From the NCBI RefSeq assembly GCF_022539665.2, contig NC_081337.1, positions 2,332,679-2,396,678 on the forward strand: DNA of 64,000 bases. Reading direction: 5' to 3'. The stretch is from Daphnia carinata (taxonomy: Eukaryota; Arthropoda; Branchiopoda; Diplostraca; Daphniidae). Positions 13,478 through 22,615 of this stretch are shown here, in pieces. Made by a program: the position numbers and the translations under genes. Position 1 is the stretch's first letter. The number at the start of each line of letters is the position of its first letter. The notes below the pieces were generated by a model. It was not told the origin of the DNA, searched no databases, and was given only the letters and a program-made list of their open reading frames with translations.

Positions 13478-13942
13478 TTACAAATCTTGGTCCACTGAGG
13501 GCTTTGTAAGAATGTCACCGAGCTGCACATCTGTATTGATATAGGTGACGTCAACCATTTGATCTTCTTGCAATGTACGGATAAAATGAAACTTCACTTC
13601 AATGTGTTTAGTTCGTTGATGGAACTCCGCGTTCTTTACTAGCTGGACTGAAGACTGATTGTCACAAAATAGAGTAGTTAGTGCAGATTGCTGTAGGACA
13701 AAGTCCTGGAGAATACGTCTCATGCAAACAATTTCCTTGGTGGCTGTGGCGGCTGCAAAATATTCAGACTCAGTCGTAGACAAAAAGAAACATTTTTGAC
13801 GTTGACTTTTCCAGCTTACTGGGCATCCATTCCGTAGAAGGACAACTCCGGTCGTCGACCGCCTATCGTCTAAGTTTGAGGAAGTATGAGTTAGAAGAAT
13901 ATTTTGAGAATACAAATTTCCAGTAATGATTCCATGACTCAT
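13478..13942 (-). pseudogene. Copia RNase H domain and pol C-terminus
   Basis: This 154-codon open frame shows copia RNase H landmarks in order: the LDDRRSTTGVV start near residue 24, SWKSQRQ, STTESEYFAAATATKE, LFCDNQSS, a HQRTKHIEVKFHF block and an ILTKP end. It hydrolyses the RNA of RNA/DNA hybrids during reverse transcription in intact elements. The frame has no start of its own; it is the 3' part of a broken pol and lies just inside the 3' LTR. Confidence 0.9.
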
Positions 13943-14041
13943 GGTCTCTTTCGGGTAGGAAAAAATGCGTTTAACCGCCTCCCAATGGGCCTGGGTCGGC
14001 GAACTAGAGATTGTGACACCTGGCTAACAGCGAAGGCTACA

Positions 14042-14545
14042 TCAGGTCTCGTATACAGCATAGATTAGAGATCCAACAGCTTCACAATATGGCTCCAATA
14101 ACGTCTGACTAGTGGGTGGGTCACTCCCAATATTTCTTGACAGGCGTGTGAAAGGATCAGCAGTAACGATGCGCATGCTGCAGTGGGAAGGGCTAAATTT
14201 TTCCAGAAGTCGCTTAATGTAGTTTTCTTGAGAATTGTGAATCGTTTTCTTCAATCTGTTCTGAACTATCTGAATCCCAACAAAACAATTACCAGGATCA
14301 GATGTAATTTCAAAATGCCTCGATGACCATTCAAATCAGGATCTTGAAGCCTGTTTAAGTCCGTATAGGCTCCGATTTAGCTTGCAAACTTTCTCTTCAT
14401 GACCGTGAAAAATAAATCCCTCAAGCTGAGCCATATATAATTCTTCGTCTAATCTCCATTAAAAAACGCAGTCTTGACATCGAGCTGCAACATCTCATGA
14501 GCCAAAACAGCAGCTATGGAAAGAAGAGTATGTAGTGATTCATAT
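14042..14545 (-). pseudogene. Copia reverse transcriptase, distal part, catalytic segment deleted
   Basis: Read leftward from 14545, this holds the copia RT blocks YESLHTLLSIAA, MLQLDVKTAFFNGD (first catalytic Asp) and, after a frame change, SLYGLKQASR. There a stop appears and the text jumps to HFEITSDPGNCFVG, followed by the connection region (14042-14254). The usual stretch between these blocks, which contains the YVDD catalytic motif, is absent. The RT therefore cannot work. The upstream RT half lies at 20139-20520, beyond the gypsy insertion. Confidence 0.88.
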
Positions 14546-14893
14546 TGTCGCGAGTGGAAAATAGCCGACGCGGTTACCATTTCGGAAAACACCTGATAAC
14601 CGACGTCGTAATTGCGCAAGGTACAGCTTCCCACGAAAGATGCTGTAACCTACGCAGATAGGTTAGCAAAGATTGTTTGTTTAAGAATTTATCTAAGTTC
14701 TAGAGAAGGGGCGTATATCAGTCTTGGGGTAGAAAAACCCATAAATTTTAGAGTTAGTTCTCGCGGATCTTCCTAACTGTTAACATTCGCTCGCTCGAGT
14801 TAAGTAAAGTTATAGTCACATTTTATTTTCTGTGTTGTATTGTACTTTTCTAGCTTAAATACAAAAATCATTAAAAGCAAATTCAGTGTGACA
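14546..14893 (+). repeat. Gypsy 5' LTR
   Basis: This 348-bp sequence runs from TGTCGCG to GTGACA. Its last ~60 bp (GTATTGTACTTTTCTAGC and the AAATACAAAAA / AAGCAAATTCAGTGTGACA blocks) match 20073-20134. The rest of the 3' LTR was lost. The primer-binding region should begin at 14894, but I could not assign the tRNA. Confidence 0.85.
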
Positions 14894-14954
14894 ATTAGTG
14901 GAGATGCAGCTCGTTACCCGTTGTTAACGAATTAGTGCTGCTTTAAGATAGTCG

Positions 14955-16126
14955 ATGCAGAAGAACAGTAGCTTACGTTTACCTAGTTGCCCTTGGGATC
15001 CAAGTAGACGATTGCACCCGCTTCGTGACTTGCCCACCGCGCTGTCTGGTAACGAGACCACAGCAACTAACGAGGCACAAGATTCAGAAATTTCTACGTC
15101 AAGAGAAGATTTAGATACATCAACTACAGAGACGATTCGCCAGAGAGAGTTTGAAAATCCTGCAAGACAGTTAGAATCAAGTTCTGACTCGGAATAAGAT
15201 TTAACAGAGCCCACGCACCCGGTTGTTCCTGTAGCAGAACAACATATTTTTAGACCTCCAAGACAATTGCAAGAAACAGCCATAGCGGCTGTAAGAAGGT
15301 ATGTAAGTCCACCTATTTTTCGAGGTAACCCAACCGCTCTAACTCTAACCAAAGACGCTCGTCAGTGGTTAGAGCGCTACGAGATAATTGCTGACCACAA
15401 AGGTTGGGAGGACGCGGACAAACGAAACAATTTTGCCATGTACTTGGATGATGCGACAAGAAACTGGTTCCTGTGTGCAAAAGTACCGACCGACTGGCAA
15501 GACATGGCAACACAACCGGCTGTTGGGGAAGAGCCAGCTAGACCTGCAGTTCCTGGTCTTCGCTCAATATTTTTGAAGGAATTTTCAGCCAAACTCGTAG
15601 GGTCTTTTTCAAGAATCTAGACTCCGAAGTAGAACCCAAGGAGTGGATGAGCCGACCACTAGGTACTACTACGAAATTATTAATCTTTGCAGACTGGTCC
15701 ACCCGAATATGTCGGAAACCAACAGACTAGAGCATCTTTTTAGAGGTCTTCGGCCAACACTTTTTAAACAACTTTATCAAATGAAACCACAAACGTGTGA
15801 ACAATTTTTGGAATTAACGAAAACCCATACGGAGGCATCGGTCATGTCGATGGCTAGAGGATGGAGGGATCCGACGACAGAACATCAGAAGTCAATTGAG
15901 CAAGTCCCAAATCTTTCAGTGGTCTACCCGGAGCAACAAGCAGATCTTATAAAGACGGTGCGCGAACTCGCTCAAGAAATGCTTAAACAAGGGGGTCAAG
16001 AGCAAATAAAACCAAGAGGGTCTTTTAGACCAAAAGGGTGCACTACAAGCGATAAACCATAGTGCTTTTACTGTAAAAAAGCAGGGCACATTGCCCGGAA
16101 CTGTTTCAGAAATCCTGAATCAGAGT
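14955..16126 (+). pseudogene. Gypsy gag remnant with zinc knuckle
   Basis: The frame opens at 14955, is broken by an in-frame TAA at about 15195-15197 and resumes in the same frame (15267-15620) with the capsid-like block DARQWLERYE...NNFAMYLDDATRNWF. A frameshift moves the text to 15643-16062 (LVHPNMSETNRLEHLFRGL). A TAG at 16060-16062 precedes a CCHC zinc knuckle (CFYCKKAGHIARNC, about 16063-16104) typical of gypsy nucleocapsid. In an intact element gag packages the RNA. Three or more disabling changes make this a pseudogene. Confidence 0.88.
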
Positions 16127-16263
16127 AATACAACGGCCCGGCTGGGGCAGGGACAACTTCAAAATAGAATCCATCTGTAAGCTCAGGTGTTCAAGAGCTG
16201 GTGACGCCAGAAGAAAACAAAGATAGTTCAGAAGACCATATTTAAAATTTAAACCCTGCAAGA

Positions 16264-16731
16264 TTGATTAAAGAAAAAGTAAAGGGCGGCAAAGAAACTG
16301 CAACGGCATTGATTGATACAGGTGCTGCACTTACAGTGATTTCTCCTGAATTATTTAAAAAAACGGGGTTCGTTGAAAATCCCCGGAATGGACCGAAAAT
16401 TCCCCAGAGTACGGCTGACATTGTAGTAACTCACAAAGGCAAAACTATTAAAGGAAACGCGATAGTTATGCCAATGTCAGGTTTTGAACTACTACTGAGA
16501 AATGATTTCCTAGAACAATTTCGAGCTATTCACATCGATTACGAATCACAACAATTGTCGTTTACGACAGGGAAGTCACCACTTGCAGCAATTTCGCTTA
16601 TTCAAACAAAAGAAGTTAAGGATTGTCGGCTGGTTACAAGAGATCGTCAAGAGATACCAGCATACTCAATCAAACAAATTCCAACAACAGTTTCCAGCAA
16701 GATGGAAGGTTCCTGCATTGTGACACCTTAA
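16264..16731 (+). pseudogene. Gypsy aspartic protease region
   Basis: This 155-codon open frame has the retropepsin active site as ALIDTGAALTVIS (about residues 16-28) and a downstream GFELLLRNDFLEQF block equivalent to the GxDxL...F segment of gypsy proteases. It lies between the gag zinc knuckle and RT in the normal gypsy order. It is separated from both by stops or frame changes, so it is a remnant. Confidence 0.85.
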
Positions 16732-16812
16732 GAGTCATTACTAGCGACAAGTAGCCTATCGACTGGTCATGCACTAGTACAAAACGATTTAGAAAAAATT
16801 GATGTTGCTAAC

Positions 16813-17661
16813 TTGTCTCCGAAAACGGTTTGGCTGAAAAAAGGAGTGTCTTTAGGGACGTTAGAAGAACATCCTGAAACAAAAGAGGTAGAAACAAGCC
16901 AAGAAGTCCTAGCGATGGACACCTCATTTGAGGAACAAGATTTGAATCAAGATAAAAAGCAATTGTTAAGGACACCTCGAAGGAAGAATTGGAACGAGTC
17001 TAACAAAGGAAGAAAAAGAAGAAACACAAAAAATTCTCAAACAATTTATCCATCATTTTGCACTAAATGAAGATGATTTGGGATACTGTGCAGTAGTCAA
17101 ACATGACATTAACACAGGAAACGCATCCCCAATACATCAACTCCCTTACAAAAGTGCTTGGAAGGAAAGAGCTGTAATTCAAAATCAAGCTGAAGGAATG
17201 TTACGTCAAGAGTAATCGAACCGCCTGACAGCCCTTGGTCTTCCCCAGTGGTTCTAGTGAAAAAGAAAGACGGAACTTGGCGTTTTTGTGTAAATTATCG
17301 CAAACTCAACGCAGTAACAGTAAAAGACTCCTACCCCTTACCACGCATAGCTGATACACTGAGTCGGTTAGAAGGGGCTACATTTTTTTCAAGCATGGAT
17401 TTGCAAGCAGGATACCACCAAGTTCCAGTGGTTAGCAGTGATAGACCGAAGACAGCCTTCATCCCTGTAGATGGATTGTACCAGTTTCACACTCTTCCGT
17501 TTCGTCTAACTAATGCCCCTGGCACTTTTCAGAGAACCATGGACATGATTTTAGCTGGACTTCGCTGGACGACATGTCTCATATACCTGGATGACGTCAT
17601 AATTTACTCAGTAACTTTCCAACAACACTCGACTTCGCTTAGTGCTGGGTTGCCTTGTTAA
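16813..17661 (+). pseudogene. Gypsy reverse transcriptase
   Basis: A frame at 16813-17070 holds the protease-RT linker. The RT core begins after a TAA (near 17213) and reads SPVVLVKKKDGTWRFCVNYRKLN, YPLPRI, FFSSMDLQAGYHQV, FRLTNAPGTFQRTMD and YLDDVIIYS, the catalytic YxDD motif, at about 17583-17609. It is intact through the motif and then breaks at 17661 by frameshift. Subclass: Ty3/gypsy, from the YLDD motif and block order. Confidence 0.92.
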
Positions 17662-17717
17662 AGCTGGTTTAAAACAAAAATGGTCAAAATGCTCATTTCT
17701 AGAGCACACTAAAAGTT

Positions 17718-18171
17718 TTGGGACATCTGATTTCAAAAGACGATGTAGCACCAGATCCTGAAAAACTCGAGGCAGTCTCGAATTTCCCATCACCCAGTGA
17801 AGGCCATTCAACAGCAAACAAAGTTAAACAAGTGCAAAGTTTTTTGGGCCTATGTTCGTACTATCGACGTCATATCCAAGGTCTTGCTTCAATTGGACGC
17901 CCACTCACGTCACTCACGAAGAAAGAAATTTCGTTTGTGTGGGGAGAAGATCAGGCTAACAGTTTCAATGCCCTGAAAAAAGCGCGTACCTCAGCTCCAG
18001 TTTTTGCCCATCCCAACTACGACATGCCCATGGAAATTAACGGGATAGGAGGTGCACTAGCCCAGCGCACAGATGAAGCAGAACGTCCCATTGCATACGC
18101 CAGCCGTTTACTGACCAAGTCGGAAGTGAACTATTCGATAACTGAAAAAGAGTGTCTTGCACTAGTGTGGT
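17718..18171 (+). pseudogene. Gypsy RT thumb and RNase H, truncated
   Basis: The text resumes with GHLISKDDVAPDPEKL and FLGLCSYYRRHIQGLA (RT thumb), then RNase H blocks ending in YSITEKECLALVW. Expected catalytic spacing is lost around the DASG-type motif, where GIGGALAQR is seen with a shortened lead. At about 18171 the gypsy text stops abruptly in RNase H and opposite-strand gypsy DNA begins; the plus-strand integrase is missing. Confidence 0.88.
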
Positions 18172-18741
18172 GTAGTGGTCTACATTCTCCATTCCTTTCA
18201 GGATTGTTTGCGCTCTGCTAGCGATTCTTCTGGTTGCTATTTGTTGTGATCGTGAGCCCTCATTCTTCCACTTTTCTGCCACTTCTTGTTGCTGGGCTAT
18301 TTTCTGTTTTAAGTATGCCGTTGCTGCGTCGGCTAGTCCCAAATCAAGATCTGTTACAATGGTCCAGGACGATTCACTAAATGCGACATCGGTTTGTTTT
18401 TTGAAGATAGCATTTTCTCTCGGGATCAATGTGTTGCTTGACAGTGGCCCAAGCAGAAAAATGAGGAACGGCACCAATAGAGTTAAATATCTGGCTGGAG
18501 GTCTTCTGCTACGAGCGGGTCTTCTGGTTGAAACTGGCGTGATCAGTTCTGGAGTAGGCGTGACCACATCGTTTTCCTCGGTGCCGATTACTTTGTTGAA
18601 TTGGTATTTCTTCTGAGTCAGCCTGACGTTGGGGATCACTTGAAGCAGGTATATCTTCTGTTTCTTTTTCTTGCTGATTTTCATCTTCTTTCTCTGAGGC
18701 TTCTTCGGTGATGCCAGTACATGACACAGCTCCATGGACAT
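18172..18741 (-). pseudogene. Env-like ORF remnant of a second gypsy element
   Basis: The minus-strand frame starts at 18741 with a basic, charged leader. A hydrophobic segment follows at about 18406-18485 that could be a signal peptide. Downstream is a region with a short DLDLGLADAA block and Gln/Lys-rich helix, resembling the third ORF (env-like) of errantivirus-type gypsy elements. It is cut off at 18172, where it meets the plus-strand gypsy; the frame beyond that point is a junction artefact. No transmembrane anchor or complete glycoprotein remains. Identity as env rests on position after integrase and on overall features, so it is tentative. Confidence 0.55.
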
Positions 18742-20044
18742 GACTTCATCCGCACTACGTGAACGATATCTGTTTTCCCTCGGCCAGTTGCCGATATCAC
18801 TTCATAGTTCAATGGTGTGGTTTGTCTCAACACTTTGAATGGTCCTAGCCAACGATGAAGAAGATTTTATGATTTTCCCACTTTGCGCACAGGTTTGTAG
18901 ATCAACACCAAATCTCCTTCTCTGAATGACAATTATCTATGGCGTGCATCGTAGGTTTCTTTTTGTTTTTGCTGTACACGCTCCATTCTGATTTTCACTT
19001 TTTCTCTAGCTGCAGCTAAGTAGCTATTAAACGACTTGCATATCCCATTGTTGCTTCCTCTTCTTCCAGCAATGGGTTTGGATCTGCCCCCAACTCCAAG
19101 GCGATAAGAAGTCTGGGCTCGCGTCCGTAGGAGGAGAAAGAATGGTGAGTATCCGGTAGATTCTTCTCTTGCTGTGTTGTATGCGAATCAGACGTACTGT
19201 AGGGTTTCATTCCAATCTCGTTGATCACTGCTGACGTACATTGACAGCATTGCAGCCAACGTATGGTTCATCCTCTCCACTGCTCCATTTGCCTTGGGGT
19301 GATAACTAGAAGTCGTCTTGTGGTTGGTGAGTAGTTTCTTGACGACAGCTTGAGTTAGATCGGCGATAAAACCCTTTCCTCGATCCGTGATTATTTGTTC
19401 TGGACCCCCATGGCGTAGAAAGATTTCTGGACAAATAACTCTGCAACGTCGTCTGCCTTTCCAGTGGGCATGGCTTTTAACTCAACCCATTTCGTTAGGT
19501 AATCAACTGCGACTATGATCATTCTGTTTCCTTTTGTGGAGAGCGGAAATGGCCCTAGAAGGTCCATTCCTACTCTTTGAAATGGTCTTTCCACTTTGAT
19601 GCATTGTAGAAGTCCTGGAGGTTTATCTGGAACTCCTTTCTTGCTCTGACAGTGTACGCAACTCTGCACATGACAAACTATGTCTAATGTCATTTTTGGC
19701 CAGTGGAAGCGATCACAAATTTTTTGTAGTGTGCGACTGATGCCAAGGTGAACGGAGACGATGTCCTCGTGGTATGCGTATAGAATTCTTTCACGGTAGT
19801 CAACAGGTACGCATAATCTTCTGTAACTTTTTCCATTCTTAATAGTTTCTTTGTAGAGTTTTCCATTGTTCATCACAAAATTTTTTACTCTTGCTTTTGC
19901 ACTTTGGAGCTTCTGAATTAGCTGATTCCAATTGCTGCAAGTTTTTTTCTTGTCTGCTAGGGACTCGTTTTCTTCTTCGGAGAGCGTTGGGTCATCTGTT
20001 AGTGCCCCTATGACGATCCAACGGTCGTCTCCTAGCCTTTCCAT
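18742..20044 (-). pseudogene. Gypsy-2 integrase remnant
   Basis: On the minus strand, the 19391-20044 frame holds the H2C2 zinc-binding part (H in YHEDIVSVHLG, C in CVHCQSKK) and the start of the DDE core (VGMDLLGPFPLS; VDYLTKWVELKAMP). After a frame change near 19391 come ITDRGKGF, TSSYHPKANGAVERMN and further pieces down to about 19016, followed by the spacer before the env-like frame. Integrase joins cDNA to host DNA. At least two frame breaks are present and the RT side is absent. Confidence 0.88.
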
Positions 20045-20072
20045 TTTTGGTAATGGATTTGTTGAAAGACAC

Positions 20073-20134
20073 GTATTGTATTGTACTCTTCTAGTTTAAA
20101 TACAAAAATAATTAAAAGCAAATTCAGTGTGACA
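20073..20134 (+). repeat. Gypsy 3' LTR terminal fragment
   Basis: Sixty-two bases match the last part of the 5' LTR (14832-14893) with few differences and end GTGACA directly before the second ATAT target copy. Everything upstream in the 3' LTR has been replaced by the opposite-strand gypsy fragment. Confidence 0.85.
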
Positions 20135-20138
20135 ATAT

Positions 20139-20945
20139 TTTACAACTAGTGAGAAAGTTTCGTGAAAGTCAATTCCGGGAAGGTGAGTAAAACCTTTGGC
20201 GACGAGTCTGGCTTTAAACCGATGGATTTCTCCATCTCCATTCAATTTTAATTTGTATACCCATCTATTTTGAATAGCTTGTCTACCAGATGGTAGCGTC
20301 GTCAGTGTCCAGGTTTGGTTTTAATTAAAGAATTTATTTTTTCCTTGAATGCCATACCCCATTGGTCTGCTTGAGGGGACTTTACAGCGTTCTTTAAATC
20401 TTTCGGCTTTTCTACGACACCCACTGTAGCAAATTTTGCGTAGAACTTGTTTGTTGAGTCCTCAATCCATCTCACAGGTGGTTTTCGGATTCTTTTCCCG
20501 AGAGAGAGCTCTTGCGTTTTATTGGACTAAAAATCGCCGGCAAACTCTTTATTGCTGACCTCTTCATGGCTCAGTGTTACAATTTCTTAAGACTCCCTGG
20601 GTGTAACTGCTTCCTCCTGGGTGCTATCTGGTTGAACGGATACATTAGGTTGGGCGGTTTGCCACAGCCTTATTTCCTTTACGAAACAGGAATTCACCAA
20701 AAGATCAAAAAAGCTGCTTGGCTGCTCAACTTGACCGGCTTGATCATTCAGTTCTTGAAAAAGGATGTATCTGGAAATAAAAACTTTTCGGCTTACAGGG
20801 TCCCAGGCCCTGAGGGTTTTTTGTGTTTCATAATAGCCCACATGATGACATTTTATTGCTTTTGGATCAAACTTGCCTCTTTTTTTCCTTAGGAATATGT
20901 ACAAATACCGTATATCCAAATAATATGATGTGAGAAACTGTAAAA
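20139..20945 (-). pseudogene. Copia integrase C-terminus and RT N-terminal half
   Basis: Read leftward from 20945: integrase end (GYTVFVHIP, then after a one-base slip in an A-run near 20886, RGKFDPKAIKCHHVGY and DPVSRKVFISR). A linker follows, and then the RT start with [49 protein letters not shown] and [11 protein letters not shown] at the gypsy border. These are standard copia pol blocks. The frame is broken by at least one slip and by the two insertions. Confidence 0.87.
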
Positions 20946-20983
20946 AAAAAGGAAGAGGTGAAGGAAAGCGTCCCCATTGACCA

Positions 20984-22615
20984 GTGAGCCATCAACCAGT
21001 GAGCCCACCCAATACAACCTCGTTTAGCCAAACAAGAGGCAACTCAACGTGCTTTGTTTGCAGAGGAGCGATACACAAGATCGAGGAGTGTAACGCATTC
21101 AAGCAGATGTCTCCAACGCAAAGGGCGGAGACAGTCTTCAAAGCAGGCAGGTGTCTCCGATGCCTTACAGGAAAGCACACCAGCCGAGCTTGCAGAGTCA
21201 AATCGATTCGATGTACGGTCAAAGGGTGCAAGTATCCAGGACACTCGACGTTGCTTCATGGTTCCGAGTTTTCCACAAGAAACAATGCAAGCACCTCTAG
21301 TGACTACAAGACCACACCAGAATCGAAACCACCGCGTCGAGTGACTTTCGACGACAAAGTCGATGAAGCCTTCCTTGGCGCAGTATCACGCACTGGACTG
21401 GACACACCACGTCGAGTGCTTTTCAAAATCGTTCCTGTCCGTCTACAACACGGAGAAAGGGTCTTCGATACCTTCGGATTCTTAGACAGCGGAAGCGACT
21501 CCACCTTAATCCGATGTGACGTGGCCAGAACTCAACTAGGTTTGGCAGGGCCAACAAGGAAGATCAACGTGACATCTTACGACGGAGGAGTTACTCCAGT
21601 CAATGCTCACATCGTGGACTTCGTCATCAGTTCGCGAGACGGATCGATTTCGTTCCAGGCAAGAAGGGCGTATGCAGTAGAAAATCTACAAGTTCTCAAA
21701 ACCCGACCTTTTCGGACGCACAAGCAAAGGCATTCCCTCACCTGCAAGGCCTAAAGCTCCCAGAAGTCCAATCCGACCAAGTTACGATTCTAATTGGCCT
21801 CGATGTAGCAAACGCTCACGTCCATAGCGAATCACGCACATCGATGGATGGGTCGACCGGACTGGTAGCTTTCAACACGCCATTTGGATGGTGCCTGGGA
21901 GGCAAAGTGGGCCCGCAAAGTGAACAGGAGCAACCAAGCCATTACGTAGCCCACATCACATCGAGAGAAGAAGAAAGGAACCTTTCCGAAATCGTCGAGC
22001 GGTTTTGGAGGCTGGAGTCGAAAGACTCTGTACAGCCTCCTACACTCAGGTCAGCAGAAGACCGACGGGGAGAGGAGATTTTGAAGAGGACCTCCAGATA
22101 CATCAGAAATCACCATCAAATTGGTCTAATGTGGAAGGTCAACCATCCGGAATTGCCGGACAATTGAAGTATGGCGCTTAGCCGCCTTTTTCAAATTGAA
22201 CGTCGCTTCAAAGGAGACCCCAGCGTTACGACGATGTCATTCAAGAGTACATCAACCTTGGCCATGCTCGCCAAGGCTCTTATCTACTGAAGAAGCAAAA
22301 GGGAGAACACCAAAGACAAATTACATGCCTCATCATGGTGTTCAGAGCTCAACGAGCTCGACGACAAAAACAAGAGTGGTCTTCGACGGTTTGGCGGAGT
22401 GTGAAGGCACTTCCTTGAATAAAAATCTTCTTCGTGGTCCAAACTATCTCCTGAACTTGCTGGGAATAATCTTGCGCTTCCGCAAGCACAAAATTCCCAT
22501 CAGCAGTGACATCGAGAAGATGTATCATCAGGTTTTGGTTCCAGAAGAGGATCAAGATGCCTTTCGATTTTTGTACCGGTGACCAAACAGCACGTCGCCA
22601 CCGCTCACCTACAGG
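20984..22615 (+). pseudogene. BEL/Pao gag zinc region, protease and RT start
   Basis: The 20984-21754 frame has gag Cys/His clusters (CFVCRGAIHKIEEC, CLRCLTGKHTSRAC, CTVKGCKYPGHSTLLH) and a protease active site FGFLDSGSDSTLI. A frameshift near 21700 leads into the 21844-22167 frame (AFNTPFGWCLGG). Frame changes near 22165-22330 break the RT start. Fingers/palm text TRVVFDG, GPNYLLNLLG and SSDIEKMYHQV follows at 22350-22582. There an in-frame TGA stands where BEL RTs usually have Trp (YR-stop-PN). At least three lesions make this part non-functional. Confidence 0.88.

Larger units (their letters stand above)
14546..20134 (+). mobile_element. Ty3/gypsy LTR retrotransposon inserted in copia RT
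   Basis: It is flanked by a 4-bp target duplication ATAT (14542-14545 and 20135-20138), as expected of gypsy integrase. It begins TGTCGCG and ends GTGACA. The 5' LTR is complete; of the 3' LTR only the last ~62 bp (20073-20134) are recognisable. Disregarding the insert and one duplication, the copia frame is continuous across the target site. Plus-strand gag, protease, RT and RNase H remnants run to 18171. From there to 20072 the DNA is an opposite-strand fragment of a second gypsy element. Confidence 0.92.
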
